NCBI GenBank assembly: GCA_036825155.1
Contig: DAISYU010000036.1
Location: 1-28,643, forward strand
DNA from: DSAD01 sp036825155
Lineage (GTDB): Bacteria; Desulfobacterota; Desulfomonilia; UBA1062
DNA: 28,643 nucleotides
Reading direction: 5' to 3'
The translations under genes and the position numbers were made by a program. Numbering within the stretch: the stretch's first letter is position 1; each line of letters opens with the position of its first letter. This document shows positions 7,615-14,763 of the stretch, piece after piece. The notes below the pieces were generated by a model. The model worked only from the letters and a program-made list of their open reading frames with translations. It did not search any database and was not told where the DNA came from.

Positions 7615-9462
7615 ATGAGTATCCTGCCCACAATCTCATCACCAAAAGATTTAAAATCTTTCTCGGTTAACGAACTGGAGATCCTCGCACAGGAAATACG
7701 GGAATACATTCTCGCCAACGTCTCTCAGACCGGAGGCCACCTTGCCTCCAGCCTCGGGACCGTGGAGCTCACACTGGCCATGCACTATGTATTCAATACA
7801 CCGCATGACAAGATCCTCTGGGACGTCGGCCATCAGGGGTATGCCCACAAGATCATAACCGGCAGAAAAGAGAAGTTTTCCTCCCTGAGGCAGCGCGGCG
7901 GACTGAGCGCCTTCATCAATCCTTCCGAGAGCCCCTATGACGTCTTTGTATCCGGGCATTCCGGCAATGCCATTCCGGCTGCCAGCGGCATATGCGAGAC
8001 CATGGCTCTGGCGGAATGTTCAAACAGGGTCATAGCAGTCATCGGCGACGGATCGCTCTCCAACGGCCTGACCTTTGAAGGGCTCAATTTCGTGGGAATG
8101 AAGAAGCAGAACCTCATCGTGGTTCTCAATGACAACAAGATGTTCATATCGAACAGAGTGGGTGCCATAGCCGATTATCTGAGCAGGATAATGACATCCA
8201 GGCGTGTGCGCGAGGTTCGTGAAGGAATCAAGGGAATACTCACGGGTCTCCCGCTGTTCGGGGACGCGATCTACAAGATTGCAAAGCATATCGAAGTGAA
8301 CGTAAAAGGGGTCGTGACCGAAGGGCTGCTGTTCGAGGAGATGGGGTTCCGCTATGTAGGTCCTATCGACGGTCACAAGATAGATCATCTCATCGAGGGT
8401 TTTGAAAATATCTCTCAGATGCACGAACCGATCTTATTCCACGTGATCACCCAGAAGGGGCGCGGATATATTCCTGCCATGCGGGACCCGGAAAATTATC
8501 ATGGCGTGGGAAAATTCGACCGGGAAAACGGCGACCTGAATTCAGATTCACACTCCCAGACCTATTCGGACGTCTTTGGGTCCACCCTTGTCAATCTTGC
8601 AAAGAAGGACCCCAGGATCGTAGCCATAAGCGCTGCAATGACCACGGGAACCGGACTGAAACACTTCTCCCATCGATTCCCCGACAGATTCTACGATGTG
8701 GGCATTGCCGAGGGTCATGCAGTCACGATGGCTGCCGGCATGGCACTGTACGGGCTCAAGCCGGTTGTGGCCATCTACTCGACCTTCCTCCAGAGAAGCT
8801 ACGATGAAATCATTCACGATGTCGCCCTGCAGAATGCGCCGGTGATCTTCGCCATAGACCGTGCAGGACTGGTGGGCCCGGACGGACCAACCCATCACGG
8901 GGTATTCGACATTGCATACTTAAGAAGCGTACCGAATGTTACCATTATGATACCCAGAGACCAGCTCATGCTGAGCAAGATGTTCGAACATGCGCTCAAA
9001 ATCCAGGGTCCGGTAGCCATACGATATCCGAGGGAAAAGACCGTGGCATCTCCGGTGAAGACATCCAGAATCAAAACAGGCAGGGCGGAGATCCTCCAAG
9101 AAGGCTCACGTGCTGCTGTTTTCTGTGCAGGACCGATGTGCTATACGGTTCTCGATGCCATAAGAGACATGGATGATATAGCTGTTGTCGATCTGATCTT
9201 TGCAAAACCCCTTGATGCCAAGACCGTCCTTGAAGTGGTGCGCTCGTGCAACGGACGGTTCCTGGTGGTTGAAGAAGGATGCATACAAGGTGGTATCGGC
9301 TCTGCAATCGTGGAAGCACTGGGGGAGTTGGATATCCCGCTCAAGTTCCAACTCTTAGGCGTGCCGGACAACTTTGTGGAACAGGGATCGCTCAGAGAGA
9401 TCAGGCAGAGCATCGGTCTTGATAAGGAAGGGATAAGAAAAGCGATTCAAAAAATTGTATGA
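7615..9462 (+). CDS. dxs: 1-deoxy-D-xylulose-5-phosphate synthase
   Basis: A 615-residue thiamine-diphosphate enzyme that condenses pyruvate and glyceraldehyde 3-phosphate, the entry step of the non-mevalonate isoprenoid pathway. The TPP-binding signature GDGSLSNG (144-151) ends further on in NDN (172-174). YVGPIDGH in the middle domain and DRAGLVGPDGPTHHG in the pyrimidine-binding domain are diagnostic of Dxs. The segment after the first conserved histidine reads HSGNAIPAASG, where most Dxs proteins have HSSTSIS-type residues. The ATG at 7615 is preferred over an in-frame upstream ATG at 7582 that lies inside ispA. The stop overlaps the tlyA start (ATGA). Length is typical. Confidence 0.95.
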   Translation: MSILPTISSPKDLKSFSVNELEILAQEIREYILANVSQTGGHLASSLGTVELTLAMHYVFNTPHDKILWDVGHQGYAHKIITGRKEKFSSLRQRGGLSAFINPSESPYDVFVSGHSGNAIPAASGICETMALAECSNRVIAVIGDGSLSNGLTFEGLNFVGMKKQNLIVVLNDNKMFISNRVGAIADYLSRIMTSRRVREVREGIKGILTGLPLFGDAIYKIAKHIEVNVKGVVTEGLLFEEMGFRYVGPIDGHKIDHLIEGFENISQMHEPILFHVITQKGRGYIPAMRDPENYHGVGKFDRENGDLNSDSHSQTYSDVFGSTLVNLAKKDPRIVAISAAMTTGTGLKHFSHRFPDRFYDVGIAEGHAVTMAAGMALYGLKPVVAIYSTFLQRSYDEIIHDVALQNAPVIFAIDRAGLVGPDGPTHHGVFDIAYLRSVPNVTIMIPRDQLMLSKMFEHALKIQGPVAIRYPREKTVASPVKTSRIKTGRAEILQEGSRAAVFCAGPMCYTVLDAIRDMDDIAVVDLIFAKPLDAKTVLEVVRSCNGRFLVVEEGCIQGGIGSAIVEALGELDIPLKFQLLGVPDNFVEQGSLREIRQSIGLDKEGIRKAIQKIV

Positions 9463-10196
9463 AGATCCGTCTGGACAAAATACTCGTTGACAGGGGGTAT
9501 GTCGATACGAGATCCAAGGCGCTTGGAATGATCATGTCAGGCAGTGTCCTGGTAGACGGTAAGCCCGTGACCAAGGCGGGGACGGCCATTAACGCCGACG
9601 CCGACATAGTGCTGAAGGAACTCCCCCCCTATGTGAGCAGGGCCGGCGGCAAGCTGGCGGCAGCCCTCGACGCATTCGACATCGACCTCACCGGCATGGT
9701 GGCAGTTGATATCGGGGCATCCACCGGCGGTTTCACCGACGTGATGCTTCAGCGCGGTGCGGCCAGGGTGTATGCAGTCGATGTCGGGCATGGGCAGCTC
9801 CACTGGCGTCTTCGCAATGACGAACGGGTAGTCGCCCTCGAAGGGATAAATGCCCGCAATCTTGACCCGGACAGTATCCCTGAATTGTGCGATATCGCCA
9901 CATTCGATGTATCATTCATATCCTTGAAACTCGTTGTTCCGCCGGTTCTGAAGGTTCTGAAACCGAACTCCTCTATTATTGCCCTGATCAAACCCCAGTT
10001 TGAAGCAGGCAGGCAGCACGTGAAAAAAGGGGGCATTATTCGGGACGAGCACGTTGCAGACGAGGTGATTGATGACATGGTGACATTTTTTACATCCCTG
10101 GGCCTCGAGGTATGTGGTACAATCCCCTCTCCGGTCAAAGGGGTTAAGGGCAATCAGGAGTACCTCCTGTACGCCCTGTTCAAAGGAGATGCATGA
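9459..10196 (+). CDS. tlyA: TlyA-family rRNA 2'-O-methyltransferase (S4 + FtsJ domains)
   Basis: A 245-residue protein with an N-terminal S4 RNA-binding domain (about 1-60, RLDKILVDRGY at 4-14) and a Rossmann methyltransferase domain. SAM motif I VDIGASTGGFTD is at 83-94. The K-D-K-E catalytic tetrad of RrmJ-like 2'-O-methyltransferases appears as K65, D150, K178 and E234. Characterised TlyA proteins methylate cytidines of 23S and, in some species, 16S rRNA. The old label hemolysin A should not be taken as a function. The gene overlaps dxs and ispH by four bases at either end. A tlyA gene beside dxs is a common bacterial arrangement. Confidence 0.93.
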   Translation: MKIRLDKILVDRGYVDTRSKALGMIMSGSVLVDGKPVTKAGTAINADADIVLKELPPYVSRAGGKLAAALDAFDIDLTGMVAVDIGASTGGFTDVMLQRGAARVYAVDVGHGQLHWRLRNDERVVALEGINARNLDPDSIPELCDIATFDVSFISLKLVVPPVLKVLKPNSSIIALIKPQFEAGRQHVKKGGIIRDEHVADEVIDDMVTFFTSLGLEVCGTIPSPVKGVKGNQEYLLYALFKGDA

Positions 10197-11821
10197 AGAT
10201 AACCATAGCACGATATGCAGGTTTTTGCTTTGGCGTGAGGAGGGCTATCGATATCACCTTCAGGGTGAGGCAGGAAAATCCCAACAAACGCATCTACACC
10301 CTCGGCCAGATCATCCACAATCCGCAGGTCATCGAGGCACTCAAGCGCCGCGGCATAGGCATTATTCACGATATAAACGACAAGCGCCTGAAAGCAGGAG
10401 ACATAGCCATTGTTCGTGCACATGGCATCTCCCCTCTCAAGAAACAGGCCCTTGAGGATCGCGGTGTTGAAGTTATAGACGCGGCGTGTCCCATGGTACT
10501 CAAGGTCCAATCCATCATCAAAAAGGTCGCAAAAGACGTCGACCTCGTGGTCATCGTGGGTGACAAGAATCACCCTGAAATGGACGTTCACTTGAGTGTT
10601 GCCGGTGATAAAGGTGTCCTGGTGGAGAATGTCGAGGATGCCCGTAAGATAGGCAGGGTAAAGAGGCTCGCCGTAGTTGCCCAGACCACCTTTGATGTCT
10701 CCATCTACAAGGATATTATCAACATACTGAAAGAGAAATCGGATATTCTCGATATCTCCGATACGATCTGCCGTTCAACCGTAGACCGGCAGAATGAGGT
10801 CAAGGATCTGGCAAAAGACCACGACACCTTTATCGTTATCGGCGGAGAAAATTCCGCAAACACCAAACGCCTTGCAGAGATTGCCGAAAAAGAGGACCGA
10901 CAGGTGATCCGGGTCGAATCTCCCGATCAGCTGGGTGATATCACCATAAGCGATTCTGCAAAGGTGGCGGTCATTGCCGGAGCATCAACCCCCCACTGGG
11001 TCATCGAGGAATGTATCAATGCCCTCAAGGCCATGCACAGCCATTCGGGAATAGAAAGTTCCGTACTCAAGCTTCTTGCAGAAACCCCTCTGCTCCCCTC
11101 CCTCGGCAGTATGGGAGTGGCCATGGCTGCGTTAGTGTTCTGCTCACAGAAATACAACTGGGAAGTACTTCTCACCATCTTCTTTCTTGCCTTCTCCTCC
11201 ACCGGACCCGCCCGCAGATCCAGGCAGTGGCCCCTCTGGGCCGTATCAACAGGTATTGCCGTCTCTCTAGGGCTCGTCTCCACAGGTCTCAGCGGCGGAC
11301 TGCTCGTTATGGGCGTATCGCTCCTGCGCCCACTGATTGATGTGGGCGGGGTCAAGGATTATCTCAGAAGCATCTATGGTGCGGTCATATTTATCCTGAT
11401 CTCTGTCATTTCGCCATTAAGCCTGGCAGGGGCGAGCATCGACCCCAATATCATGATGCTCATCGCATATGTTTCCACCCACTACCTCGGGGTTGAGATC
11501 CTGCTCGGGCTCAAGAATATGGAACGGGACGCCATCATCGGAAGGATGAGCCTTGCCAGGTATATGAATGAAGACAAATCCATCCTCATCCTCGAATATA
11601 CCATTATGGGGCTGGCACTTGTGCTGTTCTTGAGCTTCCCGTTGAAGATTGCACCGGCACTTGCCTATGGACTCCTGCCGCCGTTGTTCTTCCTGGCAAA
11701 GGGGATTGATTTCTATAACGAGCAGGTGATCTTCGATAACCGCATGTTCACTATCTATATACAGGGGCTCTGGGCAATCGTTCCGGCCATGGGCGTGCTG
11801 TGGCTGTTCACCATGATGTAG
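10193..11821 (+). CDS. ispH: IspH (HMBPP reductase) fused to a C-terminal polytopic membrane domain
   Basis: A 542-residue protein in which residues 1 to about 280 are a complete IspH, the 4Fe-4S enzyme that reduces HMBPP to IPP and DMAPP. Cluster ligands are C12, C99 and C193. Active-site H42, H77, H127, E129, T165/T166, N220 and the ST of GASTPHW (263-269) are all present. IspH normally ends near here. This protein continues for about 250 hydrophobic residues with roughly eight predicted membrane segments between about 301 and 540. Within them NMERDAIIGRMSL (442-454) resembles the second aspartate motif of UbiA/MenA prenyltransferases, while I see no first NDxxD motif. AAGGAG precedes the ATG, which overlaps the tlyA stop. 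There is no stop or frameshift at the junction. Confidence 0.92.
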   Translation: MKITIARYAGFCFGVRRAIDITFRVRQENPNKRIYTLGQIIHNPQVIEALKRRGIGIIHDINDKRLKAGDIAIVRAHGISPLKKQALEDRGVEVIDAACPMVLKVQSIIKKVAKDVDLVVIVGDKNHPEMDVHLSVAGDKGVLVENVEDARKIGRVKRLAVVAQTTFDVSIYKDIINILKEKSDILDISDTICRSTVDRQNEVKDLAKDHDTFIVIGGENSANTKRLAEIAEKEDRQVIRVESPDQLGDITISDSAKVAVIAGASTPHWVIEECINALKAMHSHSGIESSVLKLLAETPLLPSLGSMGVAMAALVFCSQKYNWEVLLTIFFLAFSSTGPARRSRQWPLWAVSTGIAVSLGLVSTGLSGGLLVMGVSLLRPLIDVGGVKDYLRSIYGAVIFILISVISPLSLAGASIDPNIMMLIAYVSTHYLGVEILLGLKNMERDAIIGRMSLARYMNEDKSILILEYTIMGLALVLFLSFPLKIAPALAYGLLPPLFFLAKGIDFYNEQVIFDNRMFTIYIQGLWAIVPAMGVLWLFTMM

Positions 11822-11876
11822 CGTCCTTGTTTCCTTACAATTACCGAGATTTTCGGCAGCAGCAATATATTTATTG

Positions 11877-11908
11877 TTGGAGTATTGGAGTGCTGGAGTA
11901 CTGGAACA
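11877..11908 (+). repeat. 8-bp imperfect tandem repeat, four units
   Basis: Four consecutive 8-base units read TTGGAGTA, TTGGAGTG, CTGGAGTA and CTGGAACA. They lie in the 261-base spacer between ispH and the rubrerythrin-like gene, outside any convincing reading frame. Function unknown. Confidence 0.7.
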
Positions 11909-11987
11909 GACAGAATCCAAGAGCCAGGATCAAATCAAAGAGGTGATTCTATTTGTAGGCCATGGTTGCGAATCTGCCGACGTGTCG

Positions 11988-12020
11988 GGCGTAGCCAGAG
12001 GCGAAGCATGAAGGCGAGGC
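11988..12020 (+). repeat. three spaced GGCGNRGC units
   Basis: GGCGTAGC (11988), GGCGAAGC (12000) and GGCGAGGC (12013) recur at 12-13 base spacing in the same spacer as the 8-bp repeat. This could be decayed coding sequence or chance. I attach no function to it. Confidence 0.4.
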
Positions 12021-12024
12021 AGGA

Positions 12025-12052
12025 TTGATTTTTCCTCTCCTGAAGCTATTTA
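12025..12052 (+). promoter_or_regulatory. possible promoter of the rubrerythrin-like gene
   Basis: TTGATT (12025-12030) and TATTTA (12047-12052) are 16 bases apart. An overlapping TATACT at 12051-12056 is a better -10 element but sits 20 bases from the same -35. Either reading puts the start of transcription at or next to the palindrome at 12056-12069. Confidence 0.4.
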
Positions 12053-12055
12053 TAC

Positions 12056-12069
12056 TTGTAAGCTTACAA
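12056..12069. promoter_or_regulatory. 14-bp perfect palindrome, candidate operator
   Basis: TTGTAAGCTTACAA is a perfect dyad placed between the predicted -10 region and the Shine-Dalgarno sequence of the rubrerythrin-like gene. A repressor bound there would block initiation. I do not recognise it as a Fur, PerR or Fnr box. It could also form a small hairpin close to the ribosome site in the transcript. Confidence 0.5.
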
Positions 12070-12082
12070 AAGGAGGGGTGTC

Positions 12083-12550
12083 ATGGAAGAAAAACGCCTT
12101 GGCGATTATATCAACATCGCGATCGAAAGAGAAGAAGAGGCCTATGAATTCTACATGGATCTCTTTACCAAAATTGAGGATACTACGGCAAGAGATACCC
12201 TCAAGCTGCTGGCGGGTGAAGAAAAAAAACACAAGCAGTTTCTCGTCAGTTACCGGGACGGCGGCTATGGGGCGGATGCCCTGAGAATGAATGATCCCGT
12301 CGATTACAAGATCGCGGAGCACCTGGAGCAACCTGAAATCAAAAAGGATATGACCAGTGCGGATGTCTATCTCGTTGCCGCACATCGCGAACAGAATTCT
12401 TATAAGTTCTATTCCGAGCTTGCAGACCTCCACCCAGAAGGAGAACTCAAAGAGATCTTCAAGAAGATTGCAAGTGAAGAGCTCAAACACAAGGAAAAGG
12501 TCGAGTATCTGTATTCCAATGCTGCGTTTCCCCAGACCGATGGGGGATAA
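12083..12550 (+). CDS. rubrerythrin-like diiron ferritin-fold protein
   Basis: A 155-residue four-helix ferritin-like protein with two helix pairs, each carrying an ExxH motif. The motifs are E47xxH50 and E133xxH136, and further carboxylates lie in the partner helices (E15/E18 region and E103). This is the diiron pattern of rubrerythrins. The C-terminal rubredoxin domain with its four cysteines is missing and the protein contains no cysteine, so it belongs to the short group. Rubrerythrins reduce peroxide in anaerobes. For the short form that role is only inferred. A very strong ribosome site (AAAGGAGGGG, 12068-12077) suggests high translation. The gene appears to be monocistronic with a palindromic candidate operator. 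Confidence 0.88.
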   Translation: MEEKRLGDYINIAIEREEEAYEFYMDLFTKIEDTTARDTLKLLAGEEKKHKQFLVSYRDGGYGADALRMNDPVDYKIAEHLEQPEIKKDMTSADVYLVAAHREQNSYKFYSELADLHPEGELKEIFKKIASEELKHKEKVEYLYSNAAFPQTDGG

Positions 12551-12572
12551 TCCTTAAAAGGGGCCCAAGGAT

Positions 12573-12603
12573 AATCCAGCATGGCTGCCGGATCCTGGAT
12601 TTT
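12573..12603 (+). terminator. weak hairpin after the rubrerythrin-like gene
   Basis: AATCCAG (12573-12579) can pair with CTGGATT (12595-12601) around a 15-base loop, followed by a short T run and, a few bases on, another TTTT. The stem is only seven base pairs, so this is a possible rather than a convincing rho-independent terminator. Confidence 0.3.
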
Positions 12604-12649
12604 CGCTTTTAAGAAGAAACCGTTCATCGATCCTTTTTAAGGGTAAGGC

Positions 12650-13945
12650 TTGAGTAATCCACCTCTATCTGATACGATACGTATAACTGCTATGGTGCAC
12701 ACTACCCCACTCCTTTTAATATTTCTCTTCGTCTTTGGCCTGAATGTCATTGTGCGGATGTTCCTCAACCAGTTGAACATATCCCATCTCAGGTCCTTCG
12801 GAGATAGGGTCCCCAAGAGCTTCACGGATCTGATCGATGAGAAGACTCTGACCAAGATGAGGGACTATACCGTTGCCACAAGCCGTGTGGGATCCATCGA
12901 ACACCTCCTCGGGGATGCGGTTATCCTTGCGGTTGTTTTAAGCGGGTTCCTGCCCTGGCTGAACGGAAGGATCTCTGCGCTGGATCTGCATTTCGTCATT
13001 GCCGCTATCCTGTTCTTCTTCTCCTGTTCTCTGATTATGGGTGTAGTGGATATCCCCTTTGATCTCTACAGAAACTTTGTGATCGAAAAGAGGTTCTCGT
13101 TCAACACCCTGACCCTGAAACTCTGGATAACCGATCTTATGAAATCTCTTGTCATATCAGCTGTGGTGATGGGGATCTTCCTGGCCGTCTTTTTCAGCCT
13201 CGTCCATCATGCGCCCAGGTCCTGGTGGGTATGGGCGTGGGCCTTCTTCATCTTTTTCCAGCTCCTTATCATGTGGCTGTATCCGGTGGTGATCGCACCG
13301 CTGTTTAACAAATTCGAACCTATTGATGATGAGGAACTGAAGAACCGCATCCTCATGCTGGCGAACAAGACCGGCATTGACGTGAAAGGGCTCTATACGA
13401 TGGATGCCGGAAAGAGGAGCAAGCATTCAAACGCATACTTCACCGGCATTGGAAAGGCCAAGCGCATCGTACTCTTCGATACCCTTGTGGAGGCCCATAC
13501 CACTGATGAGATCTCTGCCGTACTGGCTCATGAACTCGGCCACTGGAAGAAGGGACACATAAAGAAACAGCTTGCCGCCTCCATGGTCCTTTCTCTGGGA
13601 GTGCTCTACCTGGCATACATCTTCGTATCGCATGACGTTCTCTACACCACGTTCGGTTTTGATGACATAACCACCTATGCAGGTATCTTCCTCCTGACCA
13701 TCATAGCCAGGCCGTTCTCATTTTTCCTCACCCCTCTCGGGTGTATGATATCGCGGCATTTTGAACGGCAGGCAGATGATTATGCCTTGTCCCTCACAGG
13801 GGATGCCGTCTCTCTCGTGAATGCATTGAAACAGCTGGCAAAGCAAAACCTCGCAAATCTCCATCCCCACCCTGCATACGCATGGTTTTACTACTCTCAC
13901 CCCCCGCTGATTGAACGCATCGAACGGCTGGAGCAGGCTTCCTGA
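12650..13945 (+). CDS. M48-family (Ste24/CAAX protease-like) membrane metalloprotease
   Basis: A protein of about 417-431 residues of peptidase family M48, Ste24 branch. Zinc ligands are in HELGH (294-298 counted from the TTG), and the third ligand is E372 in FERQADDYA. SNAYFTGIGKAKRIVLFDTL (260-279) and YYSHPPLIERI near the C-terminus are typical of the family. Several membrane segments surround the catalytic domain. In eukaryotes Ste24 clips prenylated CAAX proteins. In bacteria the role is more likely membrane-protein quality control, and no prenylation is implied by the neighbours. The start is uncertain. TTG at 12650 has AAGGG six bases upstream, while the ATG at 12692 has no ribosome site but removes a 14-residue polar lead. 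Confidence 0.9.
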   Translation: MSNPPLSDTIRITAMVHTTPLLLIFLFVFGLNVIVRMFLNQLNISHLRSFGDRVPKSFTDLIDEKTLTKMRDYTVATSRVGSIEHLLGDAVILAVVLSGFLPWLNGRISALDLHFVIAAILFFFSCSLIMGVVDIPFDLYRNFVIEKRFSFNTLTLKLWITDLMKSLVISAVVMGIFLAVFFSLVHHAPRSWWVWAWAFFIFFQLLIMWLYPVVIAPLFNKFEPIDDEELKNRILMLANKTGIDVKGLYTMDAGKRSKHSNAYFTGIGKAKRIVLFDTLVEAHTTDEISAVLAHELGHWKKGHIKKQLAASMVLSLGVLYLAYIFVSHDVLYTTFGFDDITTYAGIFLLTIIARPFSFFLTPLGCMISRHFERQADDYALSLTGDAVSLVNALKQLAKQNLANLHPHPAYAWFYYSHPPLIERIERLEQAS

Positions 13946-14056
13946 TGGAGTCTTACACAACAGCTGTGGGGTGGGCATATGGTTATGAGAGTGCACATTT
14001 AAAGGGGGTTCAAGGGAGCAGAGACATAAGATTCTCCAAGTGAAGAATTTTCCTTG

Positions 14057-14075
14057 AGTATCCGAAAAGGATACT
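14057..14075 (+). promoter_or_regulatory. hairpin overlapping the GAF-gapA promoter
   Basis: AGTATCC (14057-14063) and GGATACT (14069-14075) form a perfect seven-pair inverted repeat around GAAAA. The right arm shares its last base with the predicted -35 element at 14075. No T run follows, so an operator is more likely than a terminator. Confidence 0.4.
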
Positions 14076-14102
14076 TGACTCATCTAGAAGACAGATTATT
14101 TA
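14075..14102 (+). promoter_or_regulatory. predicted promoter of GAF-gapA
   Basis: TTGACT (14075-14080) and TATTTA (14097-14102) are 16 bases apart, about 85 bases before the GAF gene. The -35 is near consensus and the -10 is moderate. The following leader is AT-rich and holds no obvious gene. Confidence 0.5.
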
Positions 14103-14187
14103 ACATCATACACCTTGTTTTTATGACGCATGTGTTCAGCAGGTATTGTATCATTTTTTAAGGCGAATTTTCATAAGGGGGTAGTGA

Positions 14188-14751
14188 ATGAAAGATAAAG
14201 AAAAAAATTATTTCCAGGCCTTATATGACGTAGCACGGGTTATCAATGCATCGTTGGATATGACGGTGGTCCTGGAAGAGATTGTGAAGTCCGTGGTTGA
14301 GGCATTGAACGTCAAGGCCTCTTCCATACGTCTGCTCGACTCCAAGAAAAAGTCGCTTATTATGGGAGCAGCATTCGGCCTTTCCAAGGGATACATCCGG
14401 AAAGGACCGGTTCTGGTCAAAGAGAGCGGTCTTGACCAGAAGGCATTGAAGGGGAACCTCATATGGATCAAGAATGCCCAGACCGATCCGGATTTTCAGT
14501 ACGGCGGCGGTGCACGGACAGAGGGTATAAAATCCGTCATTGTTGTTCCATTGAAGACGGAGAATAAGGTGATCGGGGTCCTCAGGGTCTACACCGACAA
14601 GATACGGGAATTCAACAATCAGGAAGTTCAGTTTTTGGAAGCCGTGGCGAACTTGAGCGCGCTCGCTCTGGAAAAGGCCCGTCTTCATACGGCCCTTAAG
14701 ACAAACTATGATCTGCTCATAGCCCATAAATACCGCTTGGACGATAATTGA
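14188..14751 (+). CDS. GAF-domain protein
   Basis: A 187-residue cytoplasmic protein made of a single GAF domain (about 18-165) between short helical ends. Typical GAF features are the helix LDMTVVLEEIVKSVVEALN (23-41), the SSIRLLD strand, the segment SVIVVPLKTENKVIGVLRVY and the final FLEAVANLSALALEKARL helix. There is no kinase, cyclase or DNA-binding domain, so it probably senses a small molecule or acts through a partner. AAGGGGG precedes the ATG. The gapA ribosome site overlaps this gene's stop codon and gapA starts 12 bases later, so the two are almost certainly co-transcribed. A regulatory link to GAPDH is inference only. Confidence 0.87.
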   Translation: MKDKEKNYFQALYDVARVINASLDMTVVLEEIVKSVVEALNVKASSIRLLDSKKKSLIMGAAFGLSKGYIRKGPVLVKESGLDQKALKGNLIWIKNAQTDPDFQYGGGARTEGIKSVIVVPLKTENKVIGVLRVYTDKIREFNNQEVQFLEAVANLSALALEKARLHTALKTNYDLLIAHKYRLDDN

Positions 14752-14763
14752 AGGAGGCATGCA

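Noticed and set aside
9459..10196. Hemolysin A (toxin) for tlyA
   Set aside because: The S4 plus FtsJ layout and the K-D-K-E tetrad identify an rRNA methyltransferase. There is no toxin-like feature.
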